NCBI GenBank assembly: GCA_026770615.1
Contig: MU631331.1
Location: 400,293-412,845, forward strand
Direction: 5' to 3'
Length of the DNA: 12,553 nucleotides
From: Pavlovales sp. CCMP2436
Taxonomy: Eukaryota > Haptophyta > Pavlovophyceae > Pavlovales
Shown here: piece by piece, positions 6,868 to 12,553 of the stretch
How positions within the stretch are numbered: the stretch's first letter is position 1
Layout: each line of letters opens with the position of its first letter
The notes under the pieces: model-generated
What the model was told of the DNA's origin: nothing
Seen by the model: the letters and a program-made list of their open reading frames with translations, nothing else
Database searches by the model: none
Program-made: the position numbers and the translations under genes

Positions 6868-7230
6868 ATGGACGGCGACCCGCCGATCGTCTACAGCGCC
6901 GACCCGGCCAGCGCCGTGGGGTTCCCGCCTCAGCTGCGAGCGGCGCTCGACCACGCGAGCCTTTTCAGCCACGACTTCAGCGAGCAACTGGACTCGCACA
7001 GACCCGGCGAGTCGGGTCTCTCTGCCGTCGGTATGTCGCTCTCTGCCGCGCTGCACGACTCGCTGCTGCACAAGATGGATGACGAGGCGCTTGACCCGAA
7101 CATAGCCTCGCTCGCGCAGGATCACCCTGACCAGTACAGACGCCACGATCACGGGTTACAGACGGCAGACCTCGCCGTGCAGACCATGAACGCGCTAATC
7201 TCAATCGGCGTTCTCAACCAGGGCAAGTGA
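6868..7230 (+). CDS. Unknown 120-residue protein, intronless
   Basis: Runs from ATG at 6868 to TGA at 7228-7230. Third codon positions are strongly G/C, as in the transporter exons, and differ from the AT-rich DNA after the stop, so coding is likely. It begins MDGDPPIVYSADPASAVGFP and is soluble, with no signal peptide or membrane segment. It is rich in Asp, His, Leu and Ser, with probable helices near LRAALDHASLF, MSLSAALHDSLLHKMDDEAL and LQTADLAVQTMNALISIGVL. I do not recognise a family. The same frame is open leftward to 6304, but that part lies antisense to MFS exon 1 and is probably a shadow; the first Met past the transporter start is chosen. It could also be the last exon of a longer gene. 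Confidence 0.65.
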   Translation: MDGDPPIVYSADPASAVGFPPQLRAALDHASLFSHDFSEQLDSHRPGESGLSAVGMSLSAALHDSLLHKMDDEALDPNIASLAQDHPDQYRRHDHGLQTADLAVQTMNALISIGVLNQGK

Positions 7231-7383
7231 GCGTGCGAAGACCGGTCGCCAAATTCTAGGTCGGATGGAGGTCCGGGGTCCGCCCAGGAGTCTGACCCTC
7301 TCATCCGCCACGCTTGATACCTCAGTCACGCAACAATTAGTCAGTCAGGCCCCCCCGCGCGCGGGCAGGGCGAACCGCTGGGT

Positions 7384-7436
7384 ATTAACATATATATTAA
7401 TGTAGGGGGGTTCGGGCTGGCGGTACGTTTCAAGTT
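7384..7436 (+). repeat. Dispersed repeat C, copy 2
   Basis: Same ordered blocks as 3820-3870 (TATATATTAATG, AGGGGGGTTC, GCTGGCGG, CGTTTCAAGT), in the same orientation. Confidence 0.78.
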
Positions 7437-7472
7437 CAAGTCAGGCTGATCTTAGCGCTCCGGGGCAGGCTC

Positions 7473-7760
7473 CTACGCGCTACGCCGAAGTGTGGAGCTG
7501 GTAGAAGTGGTGGATGATAAAGAAGCCGAAAACAAAGCGCTGTCAGAGTCGCTGCGCAACGCAGGGCCGCCCGGCAGTGCGCGAGCAAGCGAGTCCATTG
7601 GTGATCCCAGCGGTGACGTATCGCTGGGAAGCGATGGGGTTTTGAATGTCGAGAACTCGTTTGCGCGTGCAGGGCGTGGGCCGCAGCGCGGGGTCGCGGT
7701 GGAAGGACTGGTTGAAGAGGGAGCCGAAAGAGCCGAGACGTCGAGCGCGAGCGAGTCCAT
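7473..7760 (-). CDS. Possible coding block, strand undecided
   Basis: About 300 bp of GC-rich, repeat-free DNA stands out from the AT-rich spacer, as exons do here. The minus frame from ATG at 7760 gives 95 residues rich in Ser/Thr/Pro/Ala, with MDSLA occurring twice. A second minus frame without its own Met (GSFGSLFNQSFHRDPALRP) has the more exon-like third-position G/C. On the plus strand 7456-7764 is also open and encodes an acidic polypeptide (ELVEVVDDKEAENKALSESL). Several open frames over the same DNA leave the strand unresolved. It may be an exon of a gene not otherwise visible, or GC-rich UTR. Confidence 0.22.
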   Translation of the reverse strand: MDSLALDVSALSAPSSTSPSTATPRCGPRPARANEFSTFKTPSLPSDTSPLGSPMDSLARALPGGPALRSDSDSALFSASLSSTTSTSSTLRRSA

Positions 7761-7779
7761 TTGATGGCGGGTTTGGGTT

Positions 7780-7897
7780 TTGAATATAAATATATATATA
7801 CAGTCTTAGTTCACTCTTGTTATATTTATATATATATATATATATATATATACATTATTCCGCTCGAGTCCTCTCATCGTCGTCGATTCATAACGAT
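7780..7897 (-). repeat. TA microsatellite and repeat A, copy 2
   Basis: TA runs (7789-7800 and 7823-7852) lead into CATTATTCCGCTCGAG, CATCGTCGTCG and TTCATAACGATG. The AT-rich-then-CTCGAG order equals the other inverse copies, so the TA tract may have grown from the element's own AT-rich part. Confidence 0.75.
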
Positions 7898-8089
7898 GCC
7901 ACGGTGCCACCCTGCATCCAGGCAGCGCGTGATCAAAACGCCAGCATCCAACAGTCACTGTGCGCCCAGACTCTGTCATAAGCACCGCCCCTTCATACGA
8001 ACGAACCCACGAGCGCTCCGACAGCGAGGGCGGGGCGGACAAGGCCACGCTTTCGCTCGCGCCGGCCCCAGGGCAGCCGTCTCGCTCGC

Positions 8090-8246
8090 TCACTCCGGGA
8101 TCACCTCGCGCTGCTGCTGCAGCTGCTTAGAGACGAGCTCCGCATAGCGGCCGCCGCGCGCGACGAGGTCATTGTGCTTGCCCAGCTCGGCGACCTTTCC
8201 GTTCTCGAGCAGCGCGATCTGCGTTGCGTTGACGACGGTCGAGAGG
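8090..8246 (-). CDS. ABC gene last exon
   Basis: 157 nt from gcacag|C to the stop TGA (8092-8090). It encodes LSTVVNATQIALLENGKVAE, then LGKHNDLVARGGRYAELVSK and a Gln-rich end (QLQQQREVIPE). This is the normal end of an ABCB NBD, complete and not truncated. Confidence 0.92.
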
Positions 8247-11200
8247 CTGTGCGTGCGTGATAGAAGGGGATTAGTGTTGGTAGGGCTAGGTTAGAGGTGG
8301 GGTGTTGAGAGGAGGGGAAGGGTTGAGGGCGCACGAGCGCGCGCGTGCGCCAATATTATGCCCGCGAACAGGTGCGCAATGAGGATTGGCAAGGGTGTAA
8401 GGGCTGGTAACTCACGCTTCCCTTTATTTTAACCGTGTTTGCAAATTTCTGACGTCCGATCGAGGTCTTCCTCATAATTATATTATTGGGCGCTCAAAGC
8501 TTATAATTATCGCGTACCGGTGCGCAATGAGGATCACGGTGTGCTCGCCTGTCCAGATCAGTGCGTCGAGCGATGCCTGTAATAATAGTATTAACGATGT
8601 AATTTTTTTCAGTGGTGGTCATGAAGCAGAGGCGCGGCTGAATACCTGCTGGAACAGCGGATTCACTTGCGAAAGTGACGTCGTTATTAACCGACGACGA
8701 TGAGAGGACTCGAGCAGAATGAATTAAATTAGTAATCACATACGGGGGTATAATTTCTTTCGCTCGAGACCCCTCATCGTCGTCGGCTCATAACGACGGC
8801 ACTCCGATGAGTGAATCCGCCGTACCAGCAGGTACCCCCAGCTAAGCCTACTCAGCTGAAGGGCAATCAATGACAAAAATTATATCGTTGAGTGACCTGC
8901 CGTGAGTAGAAGTCACAATACTTCTAGTAGTCACAATATTCCTACCTGCACCTCCGCCTCGGCCGACGCGTCGAGCGAGGAGGTGGCCTCGTCCAGCACG
9001 AGCAAGCGTGGCGAGCGCAGCAACGCGCGGCAGATGGCGATGCGCTGCTTCTGCCCGCCCGAGAGACGCGTGCCGCGCTCGCCGACGCGCGTGCGGTAGC
9101 CGTCCGGGAGGGAGAGGATGAAGTCGTGCGCCTGCGCCTGCCGCGCGGCTGCAATCATCTGCTCCTGTGTGTAGCTCGCGAGGCCGTAGGCGATATTGTC
9201 CTCGATCGACGCGTTGAACAGCTGCGTCTCCTGCGTCACCACCCCGATGGCCGCGTGGAAGGACTGCAAGTTGAGCGAGCGCAGATCGAGGCCGTTTATC
9301 AGCACGCGCCCACCCTTCACGTCGTAAAACCTGAGCAGCAGCCCAATCGCCGTCGACTTGCCCGCGCCCGACTTGCCCACGAGCGCCGTGACTGTGCCGG
9401 ACGCCACGTCGAGGGAGAGGCCGGAGAGAACAGGGGCGTCGGGGCGCATCTGGAAGTGAAAGGAGGGGTGGTCAGAAGGGGGGGGGAGGGGGGGGCATCA
9501 TAACATTAGTAAGGGCGTCGGGGCGCATCTGGTAGTGTGTGTGTGTGCGTGCGTGTGCGTGTAAGTTTCTAGATTAACGTCCGTCCCCGGGAGGATCGCA
9601 CTGGACCCAAAGCGTTGGAAAACACTCAGATCCAGGGGTCCACCCTAGGAACACGGATACCGGTAGTGGAAGGAGGGGTGGTCAGAAGGGGGGGGAGGGG
9701 GGGGTCATAACATTAGCAAGGGGGCTACTTGTGTTGAAAGGGGCATTATATCATAAGAAAACAAAGCGATAGCGTTGCCGTTGGCTTTGACTTTCGCGCG
9801 GCTTTGGCCACTGAGTCCGGATCGGTTAATCCGGACAGGAATTAGTAGTCTTACACAAGTTCCTATTTGTTGTCGAAAAAAAATACCTGGTAGTGAAAGG
9901 AGATGTCCTCGAGGGAGCCGGTTACAGAGTCCGGCAATTTCCCGTAACCACCCCGTAGTATCCGTTTAAGGGAGTCTGGATCCAAATAAAATCGGACATT
10001 GAATTAGTACCTGGTAGTGAAAGGAAATGTCCTCGAATCGGACGCTGATCGCATCGTGCGGCCCGCCGGTCAGCAGCGTGCCTGGTTCATGTGGGCAAGG
10101 GCGGTTAAGGAGATACCATTTATGCGCAGGCCTTGTCGCTCAGAAGCGAGAAGCCACCTCCGTGCCGGAAGATATTCCACACTGGCGATAATTTTTTTTA
10201 TTTCTTTTTAACAACTCATGACAACAGACTTATTTGGATTCGGACTCGGCCGAGTCCAGGGCAACTGCCACACAAAGGCAGCTGCAAAGCCTATCGAGAT
10301 GCATGGAGTCTAGCCGAATAGGATAAGCGAATTAGATATAAAAAAATGGAGATCGCCTCTGAATGTCTGCAACCCACCGCCTGCTACCCCACCTTTCTAA
10401 AAGTAAACCGTAGTTTTCGGGCTGCAAGTTAGGGGACGTTAAAAGAACTATTATTATTTTATTTTATTTTTGTAACTTACCGGCGGACGGGTTCGTACTC
10501 GGGATCGACGGCTCAAGGTCGAAGAGAGAGAGCACTCGCATGGCTGCACCTGCGCTGCGCGTGAACGAGTTGAGCACGCCGTTGAGCGAGTTGTACCTGC
10601 AGGGGAAAGGAGGGAGGGAGGTCGGCGGGCTGGGCGCCGGGCTCGGAGGCGGCGGGCAGGGTGGCGGGACCGGAGGCAGCAGCAGGAAGTTAGGCTAGCC
10701 TAGCAGAGCCAGTGCCAGACGTTTATCTGAGCCGAAGGGAAAATTAAACTCGTTTATCAGCCGCGGAGCCTAAGTTTATCACAAACCTTGGCGTTGGCGA
10801 TCATGGCGCGCGCGGGGAGCGGGCTAGGGTTTGTTGGAAAGTTCAACAACACAAAAGTTCAACTACAGCAAGAGCTCTGCACGAGAGTGAATCTGGTCAG
10901 GCAGCAGAGGTAGATACTCAACTTTAGCCACGACTTGCGAGAGACAGGTAGAAGACAATGTGGCAAGGACATCAGCGTGTTCGGCAACTCCACGATGTAG
11001 TTCTTTTTTCAGTGGTGGTCATGCAGCTTAGGCGCAGCTAAAGAAATGTTGAAAATGGCGGATTCACTTGCAAAAGTGACGTCGTTATGAACCGACGATC
11101 ATCGAGCGAAATAAAGTATACATAGCAACAATACGAGAGTTCAACTACAGCAAGACTTCTGCACGAGAGTGAAACTGTTCAGGAAGCAGAGATGCAGCTA

Positions 11201-12457
11201 AATGAAAAGATTTTTTTAAAATACTTCTCGAGATAATAAAATTCCTTATTTCGGATAACATCTTGGGGTGAAACGAATGACAAACATACATAATGTTACA
11301 TAATGTTGTCTCCTGATCGCTTTATCTTCGACCTGTTGGAACGGCGGATTCAATGCAAAAGTGACGTTGTTATGAACCGACGACGATGAGAAGACTCGAG
11401 CGAAATAAATTATATATAGCTACAACAAGAGAGGAGAAAAAAACGCACGAATTCTTAACCATGTCGCGGTAGAGCATGCAGGAGAGGGAGAAGAAGTAAC
11501 ACAAAGTGAAAAAGAAGAAAAAAGAAGAAGAAGTTCATAACTATAAAAGAGAGAAAAACAAACACGCACGAGTTTTGGATCCGGTTGTAGTAGAGCGTGT
11601 AGGTGATTAGACGCCCCACCGACAGAGTCGAGCCCGGGGTCATGGCCGTGGCGCCGCCGCACCAAAGGATGATGACAGACGCGCCCTAATCAAAATAAAA
11701 GTTAATTAGAGAACGAATACAATTATTATACTTCAATAATCTTATATTCTCAATGAGACATATTCTTGTTATACAATTCCTATTTCTAAATATTCATATT
11801 CTAGATAAGAATTAAATATTTAGAAATTGGAAGTGTCTGTTCGGAAGCAGTTTTCGTTTTGTCTGTACCGGACTAGTGTGATATTATTTGTCAGGCCTGC
11901 CAATTCCCGCAATATCGTAGATGATTACGAGGTATAACCATTGAATAAGGATAAGCTATTCATCCAAAATATATAATCAATTGAAAATAGAAATAGTGTA
12001 ACAAAAATTTGATGTCTTGCTGAGAATATGATATTATTAGAAAAGTAGAGAGCATGATTCTTGTTATTATGATTCTCGCCTAGGCTTCCGCGTCCTGGCG
12101 CAAACTAACGAGACTACTGGACGTGAAACCCATCTTCAAGAAAACCCGAACGAAATCGCCTGCTTGGAGCTCTGTCGGCGCTTTGGTACCACCGCAAGGT
12201 GACGCTAACGCTCAACAGAGTGACGCTCAGACGCTGACACCCGGGGCCTACTGGACGCAGAGACTGCGCTCCCAGCGGTAGAAGGGTCATCATAACAACA
12301 TGAGGAACATTGCTCATTATTTTCTGCTTGGTCGAGGTAGTCGCCGAGTGCCCTATGACTAATTGTAAGTAAGTAGAGACTGCAATTAGTTATAACTAAA
12401 TATCTATAATTATTACCTGGTCGAGGTAGTCGCCGAGTGTGACCGTGAGCGTGCCGT
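8090..12457 (-). CDS. ABC transporter, ABCB half-transporter type, 3' part
   Basis: Exons on the minus strand: 12457-12417 (tentative), 11685-11570, 10596-10481, 10081-10011, 9449-8946, 8576-8518 and 8246-8090. All introns are GT-AG and phases agree at every junction. About 340 residues from 11685 are firm, plus ~13 from the tentative exon; the 5' end is off the right edge. They encode the last part of the membrane domain and a whole nucleotide-binding domain with Walker A, Q-loop, LSGGQ, Walker B, D-loop and H-loop intact, so the ATPase should be active. The order membrane domain then ABC domain, and segments such as YNSLNGVLNSFTRSAGAA, fit the ABCB group (TAP-like, mitochondrial ABCB8/10, HMT1). 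The substrate and membrane cannot be deduced. It converges with the 120-residue gene. Confidence 0.9.
8247..8517 (-). other. ABC intron between H-loop exon and last exon
   Basis: 271 bp, AT-rich towards the donor and GC-rich in the middle. Bases 8371-8386 exactly repeat 16 nt of the upstream exon end (8519-8534). It also contains an alternating GCGCGCGTGCGC tract (8339-8350). Confidence 0.8.
8518..8576 (-). CDS. ABC gene exon: H-loop
   Basis: 59 nt from attacag|GCA to CACCG|gtacgc, encoding ASLDALIWTGEHTVILIAHR. It supplies the switch histidine (IAHR) needed for ATP hydrolysis. The Arg codon is split with the last exon. Confidence 0.9.
8600..8735 (+). repeat. Repeat A, copy 3, with 5' extension
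   Basis: Upstream of the foldback, ACGATGTA, TTTTTTCAGTGGTGGTCATG and AGGCGC recur at 10992-11040, so the family's longer unit begins near 8594. The core is the left arm of the foldback. Confidence 0.75.
8643..8834. mobile_element. Foldback MITE-like element (two repeat A units head to head)
   Basis: The ends are TACCTGCTGG and CCAGCAGGTA. Arms of about 80 bp (8643-8727 and 8750-8834) are inverted copies at roughly 80% identity by eye, each with GCGGATTCACT, CGTCGTTAT, CCGACGACGATGAG and CTCGAG. A short AT-rich centre separates them. There is no coding capacity, so it would be non-autonomous. Long terminal inverted repeats with an AT-rich core are MITE hallmarks. A target-site duplication is not clear; TA at both edges is possible. 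The ends carry CAG|GTA-like strings that resemble splice sites. Confidence 0.7.
8750..8834 (-). repeat. Repeat A, copy 4 (right arm of foldback)
   Basis: Reverse orientation: TATAATTTCTTTCGCTCGAG, then CATCGTCGTCGG, CATAACGACG and GTGAATCCGCCG. This is the longest inverse copy. Confidence 0.8.
8946..9449 (-). CDS. ABC gene exon: core nucleotide-binding domain
   Basis: 504 nt, phase 0 both ends. In exon residues: Walker A GKSGAGKST 25-33, Q-loop VVTQET with Gln 73, ABC signature LSGGQKQR 129-136, Walker B LLVLDE 149-154 and D-loop SSLD 157-160. All catalytic residues, including the Glu after Walker B, are present. The first ATG is simply the codon after the acceptor, not a start. Confidence 0.96.
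9450..10010 (-). other. ABC intron built partly from duplicated exon edges
   Basis: 561 bp. Contains 9513-9537 (a copy of the downstream exon start that includes the upstream exon's last bases), 9884-9912 (a copy of the upstream exon's donor), a ~50-bp duplication with long G runs (about 9451-9512 and 9662-9720), a GT/GC microsatellite (9535-9562), and a hairpin GTCCGGAT / ATCCGGAC (9814-9835). Confidence 0.85.
9451..9720 (+). repeat. G-rich direct repeat pair
   Basis: 9453-9512 and 9662-9720 both contain GGAGGGGTGGTCAGAAGG, then G runs broken by one A, and TCATAACATTAG. They are about 210 bp apart. The G runs could form quadruplexes on this strand. Confidence 0.85.
10011..10081 (-). CDS. 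ABC gene exon: A-loop strand of the NBD
   Basis: 71 nt from accag|GC to CAG|gtacta, encoding TLLTGGPHDAISVRFEDIS then FHYQ. The aromatic in FHY sits where the A-loop Tyr contacts adenine. It joins MRPDAPVL of the next exon as HYQ-MRPD, the ABCB consensus Y-x-x-R-P-D. Confidence 0.86.
10211..10276 (+). repeat. Dispersed repeat E, copy 2
   Basis: Aligns with 5396-5460. The string GGGCAACTGCCA is identical, and the preceding 40 bases match at about 80% by eye. A perfect CTCGGCCGAG palindrome occurs in this copy. Confidence 0.75.
10416..10444 (+). repeat. Dispersed repeat D, copy 2
   Basis: TTCGGGCTGCAAGTT, GGGGACG and TTAAAA, matching 4414-4442 with three differences. Confidence 0.7.
10481..10596 (-). 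CDS. ABC gene exon: linker from last helix to NBD
   Basis: 116 nt from ctgcag|G to CCG|gtaagt, the best donor in the gene. It encodes YNSLNGVLNSFTRSAGAAMR, then VLSLFDLEPSIPSTNPSA. The R-V-x-x-L-x-D-x-x-P pattern is the standard ABCB linker into the nucleotide-binding domain. Confidence 0.86.
10856..11191 (+). repeat. Repeat F pair
   Basis: Two 54-bp copies, 10856-10909 and 11138-11191, starting AGTTCAACTACAGCAAGA and containing CTGCACGAGAGTGAA. About six mismatches by eye and no gaps. They flank a repeat A copy, so F-A-F may be one composite insertion. Confidence 0.88.
10992..11130 (+). repeat. Repeat A, copy 5, long form
   Basis: CACGATGTAGTTC, then TTTTTTCAGTGGTGGTCATG, GGCGGATTCACTTGC, AAAGTGACGTCGTTATGAAC and CGACGATCATCGAGCG. 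Matches 8600-8735 along most of its length. Confidence 0.85.
11333..11420 (+). repeat. Repeat A, copy 6
   Basis: CCTGTTGGAACGGCGGATTC, AAAAGTGACG, GAACCGACGACGATGAG, ACTCGAGCGAAATAAATTAT and TATAG. It lacks the CAGTGGTGGTCATG extension. Confidence 0.85.
11570..11685 (-). CDS. ABC gene exon: membrane helix before the NBD linker
   Basis: 116 nt from gattag|GGC to TC|gtgcgt. It encodes GASVIILWCGGATAMTPGST then LSVGRLITYTLYYNRIQN. The hydrophobic stretch, the small GG motif and the SVG.L..Y.LY pattern match the last two helices of ABCB membrane domains (compare the usual LWYGG and TVG). Confidence 0.82.
11686..12416 (-). other. ABC intron upstream of the last-helix exon
   Basis: 731 bp, strongly AT-rich at 11690-12065. 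A GC-richer block follows (12080-12290) with repeated GACGCT words. A 22-bp exact copy of the tentative exon's end lies at 12329-12350. I see no convincing extra exon; the frames in the GC-rich block are short. Confidence 0.6.
12417..12457 (-). CDS. ABC gene, tentative microexon upstream of the last membrane helices
   Basis: 41 nt between acceptor ccaacag|AC and donor CAG|gtaata, encoding GTLTVTLGDYLDQ. Phase 0 at its end joins GASVIILWCGG of the next exon into a plausible helix start. Both edges have near copies in the flanking introns (12329-12350 and 12531-12551). Its length and lack of a strong family motif keep confidence moderate. Confidence 0.5.
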
Positions 12458-12553
12458 CTGTTGGTTTATTTAGGTTTATTTGGGTTTTGAGGGGGGGGGG
12501 GTCAGCATGCAGGTAGTAGGGCGGAGATCGTGACGTGCCATCTGTTAGTTGCA
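12458..12553 (-). other. Intron sequence at the right edge
   Basis: Contains repeated TTTATTTRGGTTT-like words, an 11-base G run (12491-12501), and at 12531-12551 a near copy of the acceptor and start of the tentative exon. The upstream exons of the ABC gene lie beyond the window. Confidence 0.5.

Larger units (their letters stand above)
7231..8089. other. Convergent spacer with repeats
   Basis: Lies between the stop of the 120-residue gene and the stop of the ABC gene. It holds repeat C copy 2 (7384-7436), a GC-rich exon-like block (7456-7763), a TA-rich microsatellite (about 7780-7855) and repeat A copy 2 (7833-7897). The part from 7900 to 8089 is probably 3' UTR of the ABC gene. The open frame at 7761-8147 crosses the microsatellite and is not credible. 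Confidence 0.6.
8577..8945 (-). other. ABC intron carrying a foldback element
   Basis: 369 bp, more than half of it the 192-bp foldback at 8643-8834. Next to the donor, AGTCACAATA occurs twice in a short tandem (8909-8918 and 8929-8938). No coding signature. Confidence 0.8.
10082..10480 (-). other. ABC intron with repeats E and D
   Basis: 399 bp. Holds repeat E copy 2 (10211-10276) and repeat D copy 2 (10416-10444), then a T/A-rich run by the donor. Both repeats also occur in MFS introns. Confidence 0.75.
10597..11569 (-). other. Large ABC intron, a nest of repeats
   Basis: 973 bp. A G-rich stretch lies by the acceptor (10601-10680). GTTTATC recurs three times (10719-10785). Repeat F occurs twice (10856-10909 and 11138-11191), repeat A twice (10992-11130 and 11333-11420), and a copy of the upstream exon donor lies at 11443-11475. 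A GC-rich piece at about 10790-10830 resembles exon sequence followed by a GT, but no exon is needed for the frame. Confidence 0.78.

Noticed and set aside
7761..8147. 128-residue plus-strand frame
   Set aside because: It crosses a TA microsatellite (YIYIYIYI) and repeat A, and overlaps the end of the ABC gene.
10790..10835. GC-rich piece with a GT after AAG, resembling an exon end on the minus strand
   Set aside because: No acceptor and no place for it in the ABC frame; it may be another remnant but cannot be aligned to a known exon.

Overview
This window is nuclear DNA of a eukaryote, most likely a microalga; a haptophyte or another secondary-plastid alga fits, but this is inference. Two genes are split by canonical GT-AG introns. 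Exons are GC-rich with G/C at third codon positions. Introns and spacers are AT-rich and full of homopolymers, microsatellites and dispersed repeats. There is no bacterial gene packing, rRNA, tRNA or CRISPR array.

Layout, left to right. (1) 1-1671, plus strand: the 3' part of a gene for a Ser-Pro-Pro-Pro-rich protein with one membrane span and a long unfamiliar tail. (2) 2125-6812, minus strand: a five-exon Major Facilitator Superfamily transporter of the oxalate/formate-antiporter-like (monocarboxylate) type, whose splice phases all agree. (3) 6868-7230, plus strand: an intronless 120-residue unknown protein, divergent from the transporter and very close to its start. (4) 7231-8089: a convergent spacer with repeats and one exon-like GC-rich block of unclear strand. 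(5) 8090 to past the right edge, minus strand: the last seven exons of an ABC transporter of the ABCB (half-transporter / TAP / HMT-like) type, with the end of the membrane domain and a complete nucleotide-binding domain. Genes 1/2 and 3/5 converge; 2/3 diverge. Both transporters would sit in membranes, but nothing shows that they share a pathway.

The most interesting signal is in the introns. Many hold a second, partly decayed copy of the neighbouring exon edge, splice site included, roughly 80-150 bp away (one exon-interior copy lies about 530 bp away). One such copy, at 9513-9537, reads as the exon-exon junction with no intron. The last bases of that intron also copy the end of the upstream exon. 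This is what intron birth or growth by tandem duplication of exonic DNA would leave. In addition, a repeat family with CTCGAG and CATCGTCGTCGG cores occurs at least six times, two copies facing each other as a 192-bp foldback element (8643-8834) that looks like a non-autonomous MITE inside an ABC-gene intron. Several other 45-85 bp repeats are shared between introns and spacers of different genes.
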